NCBI RefSeq assembly: GCF_023656415.1
Contig: NZ_JAMOIL010000006.1
Location: forward strand, 43,978-107,977
Reading direction: 5' to 3'
Length of the DNA: 64,000 bases
Source of the DNA: Nocardioides bruguierae
Lineage (GTDB): Bacteria; Actinomycetota; Actinomycetes; Propionibacteriales; Nocardioidaceae
In this document: in pieces, positions 45,384-55,486 of the stretch
Numbering within the stretch: position 1 is the first letter of the stretch
Layout: each line of letters starts with the position of its first letter
The notes under the pieces: generated by a model
Database searches by the model: none
What the model was told of the DNA's origin: nothing
What the model saw: the letters and a program-made list of their open reading frames with translations, nothing else
Program-made: the position numbers and the translations under genes

Positions 45384-45718
45384 GTTGCTCCGGCGGGTCG
45401 CCGGGGCGCGGCACACCTTGACTTCTGAATCGCGTCTCCCTCTCCCGGGTTCCCGGGGCAGGAGAACTGTGTTCCAGGGGTCGCTGTGCGCCCGCCGAAC
45501 CAGGGGACCCGATTCAGCCCCCCGAGGGCTGCCACCAGCCGGAACCGACCAGGACCCGGTCCAGTGGCATGCCCGCGATTCCCCCGTGAATGGCGACACG
45601 CCCGACCGCGGGGGTCGGAGGAAGGCTGGGTGGGAGGGCAGCGCGGGACCCACTCAAGCCCGAGGACGTCCCGCATGACTACGCACGCGGCAGCTGACGA
45701 GAAGGACGAGAGAGACCT
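45384..45718 (+). promoter_or_regulatory. Long rpsJ leader with motif shared with the rpsL leader
   Basis: This gene-free region holds no credible reading frame. The segment 45592-45615 (core GGCGACACGCCCGACC) matches 29488-29511 in the rpsL leader at 23 of 24 positions. A second shared element, GGTGGGAG, follows at 45629-45636. Short complementary stretches such as GTGGG with CCCAC could pair around it. It probably carries a translational or transcriptional control element for the S10 operon. Confidence 0.6.
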
Positions 45719-46027
45719 ATGGCGGGACAGAAGATCCGCATCAGGCTCAAGGCCTATGACCACGAGGTGATCGACACCTCGGCGCGCAAGATCGTGGACA
45801 CGGTCACCCGCACGGGTGCCAAGGTCGCCGGCCCGGTGCCGCTGCCGACCGAGAAGAACGTGTACTGCGTCATCCGCTCGCCCCACAAGTACAAGGACTC
45901 CCGCGAGCACTTCGAGATGCGCACCCACAAGCGCCTCATCGACATCATCGACCCGACCCCGAAGACCGTCGACTCCCTGATGCGGCTCGACCTGCCGGCG
46001 GGCGTCGACATCGAGATCAAGCTCTGA
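45719..46027 (+). CDS. rpsJ: 30S ribosomal protein S10
   Basis: S10 (102 residues) is part of the 30S head and also acts as NusE in transcription antitermination. The sequence is complete: [19 protein letters not shown], the loop [21 protein letters not shown], and the end VDIEIKL. The ATG at 45719 follows a GAGAGA-type site. It is the first gene of the combined S10-spc cluster. Confidence 0.97.
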   Translation: MAGQKIRIRLKAYDHEVIDTSARKIVDTVTRTGAKVAGPVPLPTEKNVYCVIRSPHKYKDSREHFEMRTHKRLIDIIDPTPKTVDSLMRLDLPAGVDIEIKL

Positions 46028-46038
46028 GGTCTGCGAAA

Positions 46039-46698
46039 ATGACTTTCGAACGCAATGTGAAGGGCCTGCTGGGCACCAAGCTCGGCATGACCCAGCTCTG
46101 GGACGAGAACAACCGCGTCATCCCCGTGACCGTGATCGCCGCCGGCACCAACGTCGTCACCGGCGTCCGCACGCCGGACGTCGACGGCTACAACGCCGTG
46201 CAGCTCGGTTTCGGTGAGATCGAGGCCCGCAAGGTCTCCAAGCCCGTCGCGGGCCAGTTCTCCAAGGCCGGCGTGAACCCCCGCCGCCACGTCGTCGAGA
46301 TCCGCACCACCTCCGCCACCGAGTACTCGGTCGGCCAGGAGGTCACCGTGGAGACCTTCGCCGCGGGCGAGGAGATCGACGTGACCGGCACCAGCAAGGG
46401 CAAGGGCTTCGCCGGTGTCATGAAGCGTCACGGCTTCGCCGGTGTGTCCGCCTCGCACGGTGCCCACCGCAACCACCGCAAGCCGGGCTCCATCGGTGCC
46501 TGCGCCACGCCGGGTCGCGTCTTCAAGGGCCTGCGCATGGCCGGCCGCATGGGTAGCGACACCGTCACCACCCAGAACCTGACCGTCCACGCGGTGGACG
46601 CGGACAAGGGCCTCATCCTCATCAAGGGCGCCGTTCCCGGCCCCAAGGGTGGCGTGCTGGTCCTCCGCTCGGCCGCCAAGAAGACCCAGGAGGCCTGA
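46039..46698 (+). CDS. rplC: 50S ribosomal protein L3
   Basis: L3 (219 residues) is an early 23S rRNA-binding protein next to the peptidyl transferase centre. The signature GHAxxxNxRKPGSIG appears here as [19 protein letters not shown]. The central extension reaching the catalytic centre ([13 protein letters not shown]) is intact. The ATG at 46039 lies 11 nt after rpsJ with a weak GAGGT site overlapping its stop. Confidence 0.97.
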   Translation: MTFERNVKGLLGTKLGMTQLWDENNRVIPVTVIAAGTNVVTGVRTPDVDGYNAVQLGFGEIEARKVSKPVAGQFSKAGVNPRRHVVEIRTTSATEYSVGQEVTVETFAAGEEIDVTGTSKGKGFAGVMKRHGFAGVSASHGAHRNHRKPGSIGACATPGRVFKGLRMAGRMGSDTVTTQNLTVHAVDADKGLILIKGAVPGPKGGVLVLRSAAKKTQEA

Positions 46699-46700
46699 GC

Positions 46701-47312
46701 ATGGCTGTCAAGACCGTGAAGGTCGACTTCCCGGCCGAGATCTTCGCCGTGGACGTCAACGTCCCGCTGATCCACCAGGTCGTCGTCGCCCAGCAGGCTG
46801 CCGCCCGCCAGGGCACGCACGCCACCAAGACCCGCGGCGAGGTCCGCGGCGGTGGCAAGAAGCCCTACAAGCAGAAGGGCACCGGCCGCGCCCGTCAGGG
46901 CTCGACCCGCGCTCCGCAGTTCGCCGGCGGTGGCACCGTGCACGGCCCGCAGCCGCGCAGCTACGACCAGCGCACCCCCAAGAAGATGAAGGCCGCCGCC
47001 CTGCGTGGCGCCCTCTCGGACCGGGCCGCGAACGGTCGCATCCACGTGGTGGAGTCCCTCGTCTCCGGCGAGACCCCCTCCACCAAGGCCGCCCTGGCCG
47101 CGCTGAAGACGGTCGCCGAGCGCACCAACTTCCTCGTCGTCGTGGACCGGTCGGACGACCTGACCGTGCTGTCGCTGCGCAACGTCGTGGAGGCTCACCT
47201 GCTCTACGCCGACCAGCTGAACACCTACGACGTGCTCGCCTCCGACGACGTGGTCTTCACCCAGGCCGCGTACGAGGTCTTCGTGGCCGGCGCGACCAAG
47301 AAGGAGGCCTGA
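46701..47312 (+). CDS. rplD: 50S ribosomal protein L4
   Basis: L4 (203 residues) lines the peptide exit tunnel; in some bacteria it is the feedback repressor of the S10 operon. The tunnel loop [19 protein letters not shown] is complete with no macrolide-resistance-type change that I can see. The start ATG at 46701 is 2 nt after the rplC stop. Confidence 0.97.
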   Translation: MAVKTVKVDFPAEIFAVDVNVPLIHQVVVAQQAAARQGTHATKTRGEVRGGGKKPYKQKGTGRARQGSTRAPQFAGGGTVHGPQPRSYDQRTPKKMKAAALRGALSDRAANGRIHVVESLVSGETPSTKAALAALKTVAERTNFLVVVDRSDDLTVLSLRNVVEAHLLYADQLNTYDVLASDDVVFTQAAYEVFVAGATKKEA

Positions 47313-47314
47313 GC

Positions 47315-47617
47315 ATGAGCACCCTGCACAAGGACCACCGTGACGTGCTGATCGCGCCGGTCGTCTCCGAGAAGAGCTACGGCCTGCTCGACCAGAACAA
47401 GTACACGTTCGTCGTGCACCCCGACGCCAACAAGACCGAGATCAAGATCGCGGTCGAGAAGATCTTCGACGTCAAGGTGACGAGCGTGAACACGCTGAAC
47501 CGTCCCGGCAAGAGCCGCCGCACCCGCTACGGCATGGGCAAGCGCAAGGACACCAAGCGCGCGATCGTCAGCCTGGCCGAGGGTCACCGCATCGACATCT
47601 TCGGCCAGGTCGGCTGA
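47315..47617 (+). CDS. rplW: 50S ribosomal protein L23
   Basis: L23 (100 residues) sits at the exit-tunnel mouth and docks trigger factor and SRP. The conserved parts are [20 protein letters not shown] and [16 protein letters not shown]. The ATG at 47315 lies 2 nt after the rplD stop, with GGAGG just upstream. Confidence 0.97.
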   Translation: MSTLHKDHRDVLIAPVVSEKSYGLLDQNKYTFVVHPDANKTEIKIAVEKIFDVKVTSVNTLNRPGKSRRTRYGMGKRKDTKRAIVSLAEGHRIDIFGQVG

Positions 47618-47643
47618 CCGGTCAGGATACGAGGAACTCAGTT

Positions 47644-48480
47644 ATGGCTATCCGCAAGTACAAGCCGACCACCCCGGGCCGTCGTGGCTCGTCGGTCGCC
47701 GACTTCGTCGAGATCACCCGGACCACGCCGGAGAAGTCCCTGACGGTGCCGCTGCCCAAGAAGGGCGGCCGCAACAACCAGGGCCGGATCACCACCCGTC
47801 ACCAGGGTGGTGGCCACAAGCGTGCCTACCGGATCATCGACTTCCGTCGCTACGACAAGGACGGCGTCCCCGCCAAGGTCGCGCACATCGAGTACGACCC
47901 CAACCGCACCGCGCGCATCGCGCTGCTGCACTACGCCGACGGCGAGAAGCGCTACATCATCGCGCCTCGCGACCTGACGCAGGGCACCGCGGTCGAGGCC
48001 GGCCCGAACGCCGACATCAAGCCCGGCAACAACCTGCCCCTGCGCAACATCCCCGTCGGCACCACGGTGCACTGCGTGGAGCTGCGCCCGGGCGGCGGCG
48101 CCAAGATCGCCCGCTCGGCCGGCATGTCCGCCCAGCTCATCGCTCGTGAGGGCTCCCGCGCCACGCTGCGCATGCCCTCCGGCGAGATGCGCTTCGTCGA
48201 CGTGCGCTGCCGCGCCACCGTCGGTGAGGTCGGCAACGCCGAGCAGTCCAACATCAACTGGGGCAAGGCCGGCCGCATGCGCTGGAAGGGCAAGCGCCCG
48301 ACCGTCCGCGGTGTCGTGATGAACCCGGTCGACCACCCGCACGGTGGTGGCGAGGGCAAGACCTCCGGTGGCCGTCACCCGGTCTCCCCGTGGGGCAAGC
48401 CCGAGGGCCGGACGCGCAAGCGCAAGGCCTCTGACTCGCAGATCATCCGCCGTCGCAAGTCCGGAAAGGGCCGTAAGTAA
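47644..48480 (+). CDS. rplB: 50S ribosomal protein L2
   Basis: L2 (278 residues) binds domain IV of 23S rRNA and is needed for subunit joining and peptidyl transfer. The essential loop appears as [20 protein letters not shown], with the conserved histidine. It starts with ATG at 47644 after GAGGAA. Its stop TAA shares the A with the ATG of rpsS (TAATG). Confidence 0.97.
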   Translation: MAIRKYKPTTPGRRGSSVADFVEITRTTPEKSLTVPLPKKGGRNNQGRITTRHQGGGHKRAYRIIDFRRYDKDGVPAKVAHIEYDPNRTARIALLHYADGEKRYIIAPRDLTQGTAVEAGPNADIKPGNNLPLRNIPVGTTVHCVELRPGGGAKIARSAGMSAQLIAREGSRATLRMPSGEMRFVDVRCRATVGEVGNAEQSNINWGKAGRMRWKGKRPTVRGVVMNPVDHPHGGGEGKTSGGRHPVSPWGKPEGRTRKRKASDSQIIRRRKSGKGRK

Positions 48481-48761
48481 TGCCTCGCAGCCTGAGCAAG
48501 GGTCCCTTCGTCGACGACCACCTCATGAAGAAGGTGGACGCGGAGAACGAGAAGGGCAGCCACAACGTCATCAAGACGTGGTCGCGTCGCTCGATGATCG
48601 TGCCGGCCATGATCGGCCACACGATCGCGGTGCACGACGGCCGCAAGCACGTGCCGGTGTTCGTGTCCGACTCCATGGTCGGCCACAAGCTGGGGGAGTT
48701 CGCTCCCACCCGCACCTACAAGGGCCACGTGAAGGAAGACCGGAAGGGCCGCCGCCGCTGA
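48480..48761 (+). CDS. rpsS: 30S ribosomal protein S19
   Basis: S19 (93 residues) is part of the 30S head and contacts tRNA and S13. It is complete from [19 protein letters not shown] to EDRKGRRR, with the conserved [18 protein letters not shown]. It overlaps the rplB stop by 1 nt. Confidence 0.97.
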   Translation: MPRSLSKGPFVDDHLMKKVDAENEKGSHNVIKTWSRRSMIVPAMIGHTIAVHDGRKHVPVFVSDSMVGHKLGEFAPTRTYKGHVKEDRKGRRR

Positions 48762-48798
48762 CGCGGGGGCGACCAGAGGAACTGGAGAGAACGAGCAC

Positions 48799-49209
48799 AT
48801 GAGCGTTACTGAGCGCCGGCGCACCAGCGCCCGCCGCGAGTCGCTGCTCGGCGACCAGCCGGGCGCCTTCGCGACCGCCCGCTTCGTGCGGATCACGCCG
48901 ATGAAGGCGCGTCGTGTCGTGGACATGGTCCGCGGCTCGAGCGTCGAGGAGGCCCGCGCCCTGCTGGCCTTCGCCCCGCAGGCCGCCAGCGAGACGGTCC
49001 TGAAGGTCCTGGAGTCCGCCGTGGCCAACGCGGAGAGCACCGAGGGCCTCGACACCGACGACCTGGTCATCTCGACCGCCATGGTCGACGAGGGCCCGAC
49101 GATGAAGCGGTGGCGCCCGCGCGCCCAGGGCCGCGCCACGCGGATCAACAAGCGCACGAGCCACATCACGCTGGTCGTCACGCCGGCCAACAACGGAGAG
49201 GGTGCCTGA
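48799..49209 (+). CDS. rplV: 50S ribosomal protein L22
   Basis: L22 (136 residues) extends a hairpin into the exit tunnel beside L4. The conserved hairpin is [20 protein letters not shown]. The N-terminus has an actinobacterial extension ([20 protein letters not shown]). The ATG at 48799 follows a GGAGAG site, 37 nt after rpsS. Its stop overlaps the rpsC ATG by 1 nt. Confidence 0.97.
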   Translation: MSVTERRRTSARRESLLGDQPGAFATARFVRITPMKARRVVDMVRGSSVEEARALLAFAPQAASETVLKVLESAVANAESTEGLDTDDLVISTAMVDEGPTMKRWRPRAQGRATRINKRTSHITLVVTPANNGEGA

Positions 49210-50033
49210 TGGGTCAGAAGATCAACCCGAACGGCTTCCGTCTGGGTATCAGCACGGACCACAAGTCCCGCTGGTACGCCGACAAGCTCTACAAGTCGTA
49301 CGTCGGTGAGGACGTCGCGATCCGCAAGCTGCTCAGCAAGGGCATGGAGCGGGCCGGCATCTCCAAGGTCGAGATCGAGCGGACCCGGGACCGCGTGCGG
49401 GTGGACATCCACACCGCTCGTCCGGGCATCGTCATCGGCCGCCGCGGCGCCGAGGCCGACCGCATCCGCGGCGAGCTCGAGAAGCTGACCGGCAAGCAGG
49501 TCCAGCTGAACATCCTCGAGGTCAAGAACCCGGAGGTCGACGCCCAGCTCGTCGCCCAGGGTGTCGCCGAGCAGCTGTCCGGCCGCGTGCAGTTCCGCCG
49601 CGCCATGCGCAAGGCGATGCAGACCACGATGCGCTCCGGTGCCAAGGGCATCCGGATCCAGTGCTCCGGCCGCCTCAACGGCGCCGAGATGTCGCGCACC
49701 GAGTTCTACCGCGAGGGTCGCGTCCCGCTGCACACGCTGCGTGCCGACATCGACTACGGCTTCTACGAGGCCCGCACCACCTTCGGCCGCATCGGCGTGA
49801 AGGTGTGGATCTACAAGGGCGAGGTGTCCGGCTCCCGTGCCGAGCGCCAGGCCCAGGCCGCCGCCCGCGCCGGCGTCCCCGGTCGCGGTGGCAACAACCG
49901 CGGTCGCGGTGGCGACCGTCCGTCGCGCGGTTCCCGCGGCGACCGTCCGACCCGCGCCGACCGCGACCAGCAGACCGAGGCTCCGGCCGAGGCCGCTGCC
50001 GCTCCGGCGCCCGAGACCGCTCCGGAGGCCTGA
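49209..50033 (+). CDS. rpsC: 30S ribosomal protein S3
   Basis: S3 (274 residues) forms part of the mRNA entry tunnel. An N-terminal KH domain ([19 protein letters not shown]) and the C-terminal S3 domain are complete. The tail after about residue 215 is a long Arg/Gly- then Ala/Glu-rich disordered extension ([17 protein letters not shown]), usual for actinobacteria. It starts in a TGATG overlap with rplV. Confidence 0.97.
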   Translation: MGQKINPNGFRLGISTDHKSRWYADKLYKSYVGEDVAIRKLLSKGMERAGISKVEIERTRDRVRVDIHTARPGIVIGRRGAEADRIRGELEKLTGKQVQLNILEVKNPEVDAQLVAQGVAEQLSGRVQFRRAMRKAMQTTMRSGAKGIRIQCSGRLNGAEMSRTEFYREGRVPLHTLRADIDYGFYEARTTFGRIGVKVWIYKGEVSGSRAERQAQAAARAGVPGRGGNNRGRGGDRPSRGSRGDRPTRADRDQQTEAPAEAAAAPAPETAPEA

Positions 50034-50034
50034 C

Positions 50035-50454
50035 ATGTTGATGCCCCGTCGCGTCAAGCACCGCAAGCAGCACCACCCGAAGCGATCGGGTGCGGCCAAG
50101 GGCGGCACCAGCCTCGCCTTCGGTGACTTCGGCATCCAGGCCCTCGAGGGCCACTACGTGACCAACCGTCAGATCGAGTCCGCTCGTATCGCCATGACGC
50201 GTCACATCAAGCGTGGCGGCAAGGTGTGGATCAACATCTACCCCGACCTCCCGCTGACCAAGAAGCCGGCCGAGACCCGCATGGGTTCCGGCAAGGGTTC
50301 CCCCGAGTGGTGGGTGGCCAACGTCAAGCCGGGCCGCGTGATGTTCGAGCTGGCCGGCGTGCCGGAGGACATCGCTCGCGAGGCCATGCGTCGCGCGATC
50401 CACAAGCTGCCCATGAAGTGCCGTTTCGTCACCCGAGAGGGCGGTGAGTTCTGA
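50035..50454 (+). CDS. rplP: 50S ribosomal protein L16
   Basis: L16 (139 residues) organises the A-site tRNA region of the 50S subunit. It is complete from [19 protein letters not shown], with the conserved [19 protein letters not shown]. The ATG at 50035 is 1 nt after the rpsC stop; its own stop overlaps the rpmC ATG (TGATG). Confidence 0.97.
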   Translation: MLMPRRVKHRKQHHPKRSGAAKGGTSLAFGDFGIQALEGHYVTNRQIESARIAMTRHIKRGGKVWINIYPDLPLTKKPAETRMGSGKGSPEWWVANVKPGRVMFELAGVPEDIAREAMRRAIHKLPMKCRFVTREGGEF

Positions 50455-50696
50455 TGTCGAACGCCCAGGCGCACGAGCTCGACGAGCTCAACGACGTCGA
50501 CCTGGAGGCCAAGCTCCGCGAGGCCAAGGAGGAGCTGTTCAACCTCCGTTTCCAGGCCGCCACCGGCCAGCTGGAGAGCCACGGCCGGCTGCGGTCGGTC
50601 AAGAAGGACATCGCCCGGATCTACACGGTGGTGCGCGAGCGCGAGCTCGGCATCCGTACCGCTCCGGGCGCGAGCAACGAGGACGGTGCCGCATGA
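50454..50696 (+). CDS. rpmC: 50S ribosomal protein L29
   Basis: L29 (80 residues) is a two-helix protein near the exit tunnel. The core [20 protein letters not shown] and [19 protein letters not shown] is typical; a short C-terminal extension follows. It overlaps rplP by 1 nt and rpsQ by 4 nt (ATGA). Confidence 0.95.
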   Translation: MSNAQAHELDELNDVDLEAKLREAKEELFNLRFQAATGQLESHGRLRSVKKDIARIYTVVRERELGIRTAPGASNEDGAA

Positions 50697-50962
50697 GCGA
50701 GCAGACGATCGAGCGCAACAGCCGCAAGACCCGTGAGGGCATCGTGGTCAGCGACAAGATGGACAAGACCGTGGTCGTGTCCGTCGAGGACCGCGTGAAG
50801 CACGCCCTGTACGGCAAGGTCATGCGTCGCACGAGCAAGCTCAAGGCCCACGACGAGGCCAACGAGTGCGGCATCGGCGACCGCGTCCTCCTCATGGAGA
50901 CCCGCCCGCTGTCCGCCACCAAGCGGTGGCGCGTGGTCGAGGTCCTCGAGAAGGCCAAGTGA
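50693..50962 (+). CDS. rpsQ: 30S ribosomal protein S17
   Basis: S17 (89 residues) is an OB-fold primary 16S rRNA-binding protein. Conserved segments are [20 protein letters not shown] and [20 protein letters not shown]. It starts within the rpmC stop (ATGA). A 97-nt gap with a small hairpin follows before rplN. Confidence 0.96.
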   Translation: MSEQTIERNSRKTREGIVVSDKMDKTVVVSVEDRVKHALYGKVMRRTSKLKAHDEANECGIGDRVLLMETRPLSATKRWRVVEVLEKAK

Positions 50963-50965
50963 CTC

Positions 50966-50982
50966 CTCGCCCCCAGGGCGAG
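50966..50982 (+). other. Small hairpin in the rpsQ-rplN gap
   Basis: CTCGCCC pairs with GGGCGAG around a 3-nt loop. A second pair, CTCACG with CGTGAG, lies further downstream in the same gap. This is the classical border between the S10 and spc operons, so a processing or control site is possible. No promoter is evident. Confidence 0.35.
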
Positions 50983-51059
50983 ATCCAACCCATGAAGTTC
51001 GGCCAGGCTCACGAGCCGCAAGCCCGTGAGAACCAGCTCGACAACCAGGAGAAACAGCA

Positions 51060-51428
51060 ATGATCCAGCAGGAGTCGCGACTGAAGGTCGCCGACAACAC
51101 GGGTGCGAAGGAGATCCTCTGCATCCGCGTTCTCGGTGGCTCGGGTCGCCGCTACGCCGGCATCGGTGACACCATCGTCGCCACCGTCAAGGACGCGATC
51201 CCCGGCGGCAACGTGAAGAAGGGTGACGTCGTCAAGGCGGTCGTCGTGCGCACCGTCAAGGAGCGCCGCCGGCCCGACGGCTCGTACATCCGCTTCGACG
51301 AGAACGCCGCCGTGATCCTCAAGAACGACGGCGAGCCGCGCGGCACCCGCATCTTCGGCCCCGTGGGTCGCGAGCTGCGGGACAAGAAGTTCATGAAGAT
51401 CATCTCGCTCGCCCCGGAGGTGCTGTGA
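51060..51428 (+). CDS. rplN: 50S ribosomal protein L14
   Basis: L14 (122 residues) forms an intersubunit bridge and is among the most conserved ribosomal proteins. It is complete: [20 protein letters not shown] to [10 protein letters not shown]. The ATG at 51060 follows an AGGAGAAA site. Confidence 0.97.
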   Translation: MIQQESRLKVADNTGAKEILCIRVLGGSGRRYAGIGDTIVATVKDAIPGGNVKKGDVVKAVVVRTVKERRRPDGSYIRFDENAAVILKNDGEPRGTRIFGPVGRELRDKKFMKIISLAPEVL

Positions 51429-51430
51429 GC

Positions 51431-51793
51431 ATGGCCAAGAACCTGAACGTCAAGAAGGGCGACACCGTCAAGGTGATCGCCGGCAAGGACAAGGGCGTCG
51501 AGGGCAAGGTCATCCGCACGATCCCCGGTGAGGACCGGGTCATCGTCGAGGGTGTCAACCTCGTCAAGAAGCACACCAAGTCCGTCAACAACGGCGGTCG
51601 CGAGGGCAGCACCGGCGGCATCGTGACCGCCGAGGCCCCGATCCACGTGTCCAACGTGGCGCTGGTCGAGGGCAAGGACACCACGCGCGTGGGCTTCAAG
51701 CGCGTCGAGGTGACCAAGCGTCGCCCCGACGGCTCGACCTACTCGTCCGAGCGCAGCGTCCGCATCTCCCGCAAGACCGGCAAGGAGATCTGA
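51431..51793 (+). CDS. rplX: 50S ribosomal protein L24
   Basis: L24 (120 residues from the ATG at 51431) starts assembly of the 50S subunit. The KOW motif [19 protein letters not shown] is clear. A GTG at 51425, overlapping the rplN stop, is an alternative start that would add two residues; the GGAGG site at 51416 fits neither spacing perfectly. Confidence 0.95.
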   Translation: MAKNLNVKKGDTVKVIAGKDKGVEGKVIRTIPGEDRVIVEGVNLVKKHTKSVNNGGREGSTGGIVTAEAPIHVSNVALVEGKDTTRVGFKRVEVTKRRPDGSTYSSERSVRISRKTGKEI

Positions 51794-51794
51794 G

Positions 51795-52379
51795 ATGACC
51801 GAGACCACCGAGAACCCGGTGATCTCCGCGAACGTGCCGCCGCGTCTGAAGACCCGGTACCGCGAGGAGATCCTTCCGGCCCTCAAGTCCGAGTTCGACA
51901 TCGCCAACGTCATGCAGGTGCCCGGCCTGACCAAGATCGTGGTCAACATGGGTGTCGGCGAGGCTGCGCGCGACGCGAAGCTGATCGACGGCGCCGTCCG
52001 CGACCTGACCGCGATCACCGGTCAGAAGCCGACCGTGACCAAGGCTCGCAAGTCCATCGCGCAGTTCAAGCTGCGCGAGGGCATGCCGATCGGCTGCCAC
52101 GTCACGCTCCGCGGTGACCGCATGTGGGAGTTCCTGGACCGTCTGCTGTCCATCGCCCTGCCCCGTATCCGCGACTTCCGTGGCCTGAACGGCAAGCAGT
52201 TCGACGGCAACGGCAACTACACCTTCGGTCTCACCGAGCAGGTCATGTTCCACGAGATCAACCAGGACAAGATCGACCGCACCCGCGGCATGGACATCAC
52301 CGTGGTCACGACCGCCACGAACGACGACCAGGGTCGGGCGCTGCTCAAGCAGCTCGGCTTCCCGTTCAAGGAGAACTGA
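51795..52379 (+). CDS. rplE: 50S ribosomal protein L5
   Basis: L5 (194 residues) binds 5S rRNA and contacts the P-site tRNA. Conserved segments are [20 protein letters not shown] and [19 protein letters not shown]. The ATG at 51795 is 1 nt after the rplX stop. Confidence 0.97.
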   Translation: MTETTENPVISANVPPRLKTRYREEILPALKSEFDIANVMQVPGLTKIVVNMGVGEAARDAKLIDGAVRDLTAITGQKPTVTKARKSIAQFKLREGMPIGCHVTLRGDRMWEFLDRLLSIALPRIRDFRGLNGKQFDGNGNYTFGLTEQVMFHEINQDKIDRTRGMDITVVTTATNDDQGRALLKQLGFPFKEN

Positions 52380-52380
52380 C

Positions 52381-52566
52381 ATGGCGAAGACCGCTCTGAA
52401 GGTGAAGGCCGCCAAGAAGCCGAAGTTCAGCTCGCGCGGTTACACCCGCTGCCAGCGTTGCGGCCGGCCGAAGGCCGTCTACCGCAAGTTCGGCCTCTGC
52501 CGGATCTGCCTCCGGGAGATGGCGCACCGCGGCGAGCTGCCCGGTGTGACCAAGTCCTCCTGGTGA
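52381..52566 (+). CDS. rpsN: 30S ribosomal protein S14, zinc-binding type Z
   Basis: This is the short S14 form of 61 residues, with the zinc ribbon Cys24-Cys27 and Cys40-Cys43 (CQRC and CRIC). Many actinobacteria also encode a longer zinc-free paralogue used under zinc starvation; it is not in this window. It starts 1 nt after rplE. Confidence 0.97.
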   Translation: MAKTALKVKAAKKPKFSSRGYTRCQRCGRPKAVYRKFGLCRICLREMAHRGELPGVTKSSW

Positions 52567-52611
52567 CCCGAGACTTCTTCGTATCCACACACAAGTCGCC
52601 CAAGGTCGCGT

Positions 52612-52627
52612 CCGCCCGTGAGGGCGG
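52612..52627 (+). other. GNRA-capped hairpin in the rpsN-rpsH gap
   Basis: CCGCCC pairs with GGGCGG around a GTGA tetraloop. It sits 37 nt before rpsH in an otherwise gene-free 97-nt gap. S8 regulates spc operons by binding RNA in this neighbourhood in some bacteria, so a regulatory role is possible. Confidence 0.4.
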
Positions 52628-52663
52628 GGCGCGAAACCGGGGTGGAGAAAGGGCCTCACGGCC

Positions 52664-53071
52664 ATGACGATGACTGACCCGATCGCAGACATGCTCACGC
52701 GTCTGCGCAACGCCAACCAGGCGTACCACGACTCGGTGACCATGCCCTACAGCAAGCTGAAGCAGGGCCTGGCCGACATCCTCCAGCAGGAGGGTTACAT
52801 CACCTCGTACGTGGTCGCCGACCCGGCTGAGGGTGAGGTCGGCAAGACCCTCACCATCACGCTGAAGTACGGCCGCAACCGCGAGCGCTCGATCGCCGGC
52901 GTCCGCCGGATCAGCAAGCCCGGTCTGCGCGTGTACGCCAAGCACACCGGCCTCCCCAAGGTCCTCGGCGGCCTGGGCGTGGCGATCATCTCCACGAGCC
53001 AGGGTCTGCTGACCGACCGCCAGGCGAACCAGAAGGGCGTGGGCGGCGAAGTCCTCGCCTACGTCTGGTGA
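52664..53071 (+). CDS. rpsH: 30S ribosomal protein S8
   Basis: S8 (135 residues) binds the central domain of 16S rRNA and is a known spc-operon repressor in E. coli. It is complete: [20 protein letters not shown] near the start and the signature [13 protein letters not shown] near the end. ATG 52664 is used; ATG 52670 is in frame just after it. Confidence 0.96.
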   Translation: MTMTDPIADMLTRLRNANQAYHDSVTMPYSKLKQGLADILQQEGYITSYVVADPAEGEVGKTLTITLKYGRNRERSIAGVRRISKPGLRVYAKHTGLPKVLGGLGVAIISTSQGLLTDRQANQKGVGGEVLAYVW

Positions 53072-53101
53072 CGACGAGACCGAGATAGGAGAACTACAAG
53101 C

Positions 53102-53641
53102 ATGTCGCGTATTGGCAAGCTCCCCATCACGGTCCCGTCCGGCGTCGACGTGACCATCGACGGCGCGCTGGTGACCGTCAAGGGCCCCAAGGGCACGCTT
53201 TCCCACAAGGTCGCCGCGCCGATCACGGTCGAGCGCAACGAGGCGGACCTCGAGGTCAAGCGCCCCGACGACGAGCGTGAGTCCAAGGCCCTCCACGGCC
53301 TGACCCGCACGCTGGTCAACAACATGGTCGTGGGCGTGACCCAGGGCTACGAGAAGAAGCTCGAGATCCGTGGCGTCGGCTACCGCGTGCTGCCCAAGGG
53401 CCCCACGCAGCTGGAGTTCCAGCTCGGCTACAGCCACTCGATCGTGTTCGACGCCCCCGAGGGGATCACCTTCACCACGGACGGCCCGACCAAGCTCGGC
53501 GTCCAGGGCATCGACAAGCAGCTCGTCGGCGAGGTCGCCGCGAACATCCGCAAGCTCCGCAAGCCCGAGCCCTACAAGGGCAAGGGTGTGCGTTACGAGG
53601 GCGAGCACGTCCGCAGCAAGGTCGGAAAGGCTGGTAAGTGA
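53102..53641 (+). CDS. rplF: 50S ribosomal protein L6
   Basis: L6 (179 residues) has two related alpha/beta domains near the sarcin-ricin loop. It is complete: [20 protein letters not shown] at the start and the signature [15 protein letters not shown] near the end. ATG 53102 follows GGAGAA. Confidence 0.97.
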   Translation: MSRIGKLPITVPSGVDVTIDGALVTVKGPKGTLSHKVAAPITVERNEADLEVKRPDDERESKALHGLTRTLVNNMVVGVTQGYEKKLEIRGVGYRVLPKGPTQLEFQLGYSHSIVFDAPEGITFTTDGPTKLGVQGIDKQLVGEVAANIRKLRKPEPYKGKGVRYEGEHVRSKVGKAGK

Positions 53642-53643
53642 CG

Positions 53644-54027
53644 ATGGCTATCTCCCTGTCCAACCACAAGCACACCGCGGCGAAGACCCGCTCCCGCCTG
53701 CGCCGTCAGGTCCGGGGTCGCAAGAAGCTGCACGGCACGGCCGAGCGTCCGCGCATGGTCGTCACCCGTTCCTCCAAGCACCTCTCGGTGCAGGTCGTCG
53801 ACGACCTGGTCGGCAAGACGCTGGCCAGCGCCTCCTCCATGGAGGCCGACGTCCGCACCCTCGAGGGCGACAAGACCGCCAAGGCCAAGAAGGTCGGCGA
53901 GCTCGTCGCCGAGCGGGCCAAGGCTGCTGGTGTGGAGGGCGTGGTCTTCGACCGCGCCGGCAACAAGTACCACGGCCGCATCGCGGCCCTGGCCGACGCC
54001 GCCCGTGAGGGCGGCCTGACCTTCTGA
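53644..54027 (+). CDS. rplR: 50S ribosomal protein L18
   Basis: L18 (127 residues from the ATG at 53644) binds 5S rRNA with L5. Conserved parts are [20 protein letters not shown] and [24 protein letters not shown] at 53638, overlapping the rplF stop, has better spacing to the GGAAAGG site (7 nt) and would add two residues; both starts are possible. Confidence 0.95.
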   Translation: MAISLSNHKHTAAKTRSRLRRQVRGRKKLHGTAERPRMVVTRSSKHLSVQVVDDLVGKTLASASSMEADVRTLEGDKTAKAKKVGELVAERAKAAGVEGVVFDRAGNKYHGRIAALADAAREGGLTF

Positions 54028-54058
54028 TCGCGAACGAGAGAGTAGAGGAAGTAGTCTC

Positions 54059-54676
54059 ATGAGCGGAGCCCAGCGCGGACAGCGCGGTGGCGAGCGCCGT
54101 GGACGCGACAACGGTCGCGGCAACCAGGGCGCGGACAAGACCGCCTACATCGAGCGTGTCGTCGCGATCAACCGTGTCGCCAAGGTCGTGAAGGGTGGTC
54201 GTCGCTTCAGCTTCACCGCCCTCGTGATCGTCGGTGACGGCGAGGGTCTCGTCGGCGTCGGTTACGGCAAGGCCAAGGAGGTGCCGGCCGCCATCGCCAA
54301 GGGTGTGGAGGAGGCCAAGAAGGCGTTCTTCCAGGTCCCCCGCATCCAGGGCACGATCCCTCACCCCGTCCAGGGTGAGAAGGCTGCCGGCGTGGTCATG
54401 CTGCGTCCGGCCGCCCCCGGTACCGGTGTGATCGCCGGTGGTCCGGTGCGTGCCGTCCTGGAGTGCGCCGGCATCCACGACATCCTGAGCAAGTCGCTCG
54501 GGTCGTCGAACCAGATCAACATCGTTCACGCGACCGTCGAGGCGCTGAAGATGCTGGAGCAGCCCGAGGCCGTCGCGGCCCGGCGTGGCCTGCCCGTCGA
54601 GGCTGTCACCCCCGCCGCGCTGCTGAAGGCGCGCAACGAGGTGCCCGAGGGCTCCTCGCAGGAGGTGGCCTCCTGA
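54059..54676 (+). CDS. rpsE: 30S ribosomal protein S5
   Basis: S5 (205 residues) works in decoding accuracy and mRNA unwinding. The double-stranded-RNA-binding-like domain ([19 protein letters not shown]) and the C-terminal domain ([20 protein letters not shown]) are complete. A basic Arg/Gly N-terminal extension is typical of actinobacteria. Its stop overlaps rpmD (TGATG). Confidence 0.97.
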   Translation: MSGAQRGQRGGERRGRDNGRGNQGADKTAYIERVVAINRVAKVVKGGRRFSFTALVIVGDGEGLVGVGYGKAKEVPAAIAKGVEEAKKAFFQVPRIQGTIPHPVQGEKAAGVVMLRPAAPGTGVIAGGPVRAVLECAGIHDILSKSLGSSNQINIVHATVEALKMLEQPEAVAARRGLPVEAVTPAALLKARNEVPEGSSQEVAS

Positions 54677-54858
54677 TGGCGCAGCTCAAGATCCAGCAGC
54701 TGAAGTCGACCATCGGCTGCAAGCAGAACCAGCGCGAGACCGTGCGCTCGCTCGGTCTCAAGCGGATCGGCGACGTCGTCGTCAAGGAGGACCGCCCCGA
54801 GATCCGCGGGATGGTCCAGACGGTGCGTCACCTCGTGACCGTCGAGGAGGTTGACTGA
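54676..54858 (+). CDS. rpmD: 50S ribosomal protein L30
   Basis: L30 (60 residues) is a small 50S protein. The pattern [20 protein letters not shown] and [20 protein letters not shown] is characteristic. It overlaps rpsE by 1 nt and ends 1 nt before rplO. Confidence 0.96.
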   Translation: MAQLKIQQLKSTIGCKQNQRETVRSLGLKRIGDVVVKEDRPEIRGMVQTVRHLVTVEEVD

Positions 54859-54859
54859 C

Positions 54860-55300
54860 ATGACGCTCAAGCTGCACAACCTGAAGCCCGCCCCGGGCGC
54901 CAAGACAGCCAAGACCCGCGTGGGTCGTGGTGAGGCCTCGAAGGGCAAGACGGCCGGCCGCGGTACCAAGGGTACGAAGGCCCGCTACCAGGTTCCGGCT
55001 GCGTTCGAGGGTGGCCAGATGCCCATCCACATGCGCATGCCGAAGCTCAAGGGCTTCAAGAACCCGTTCAAGGTCGAGTTCCAGGTCGTCAACCTCGACA
55101 AGCTCTCCGCGCTCTACCCCGAGGGTGGCGCGGTGACCGTCGAGGACCTGGTCGCGAAGGGTGCGGTTCGCAAGAACCAGCCCGTCAAGGTGCTCGGCAC
55201 CGGTGACATCTCCGTCAAGGTCGACGTGAGCGCCAACGCGTTCTCGTCCTCCGCCTCGGAGAAGATCCAGGCCGCCGGCGGGACCACGACGCTCGTCTGA
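54860..55300 (+). CDS. rplO: 50S ribosomal protein L15
   Basis: L15 (146 residues) is a late assembly protein of the 50S subunit. The basic N-terminus ([20 protein letters not shown]) and the C-terminal domain are complete. The ATG at 54860 is used; an upstream in-frame TTG overlaps rpmD. It is the last gene before a strong terminator. Confidence 0.97.
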   Translation: MTLKLHNLKPAPGAKTAKTRVGRGEASKGKTAGRGTKGTKARYQVPAAFEGGQMPIHMRMPKLKGFKNPFKVEFQVVNLDKLSALYPEGGAVTVEDLVAKGAVRKNQPVKVLGTGDISVKVDVSANAFSSSASEKIQAAGGTTTLV

Positions 55301-55309
55301 ACCCCTGCG

Positions 55310-55356
55310 ACGAAGGGCGCGGGGCACCACTTCGGTGCGTGCCCCGCGCCCTTCGT
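55310..55356 (+). terminator. Strong terminator after rplO
   Basis: A perfect 17-bp stem (55310-55326 with 55340-55356) encloses a 13-nt loop containing CTTCGG. It ends the S10-spc transcript and separates it from secY-adk-map. Confidence 0.85.
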
Positions 55357-55421
55357 GCGTCCCCGGGGACCGTTCGTCGAACGGGCTCCCGGGTCGGACG
55401 TGGATGCAACATCTCACCTGT

Positions 55422-55427
55422 TAGGCT
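55422..55427 (+). promoter_or_regulatory. Possible -10 box for secY
   Basis: TAGGCT lies about 60 nt before the secY start and after the rplO terminator. The -35 region is weak. A separate secY promoter is expected because of the terminator. Confidence 0.45.
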
Positions 55428-55486
55428 TCCCCGGGCTCGCTGGGCGTGACCTGGGAGTCGTTGTCTGAATGCAGAAAGAGGATCTC

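Noticed and set aside
55469..55486. ATG at 55469 as the secY start
   Set aside because: The best ribosome binding site lies between this ATG and the in-frame GTG at 55487, and homologous SecY proteins begin at the LGAFANAF segment.
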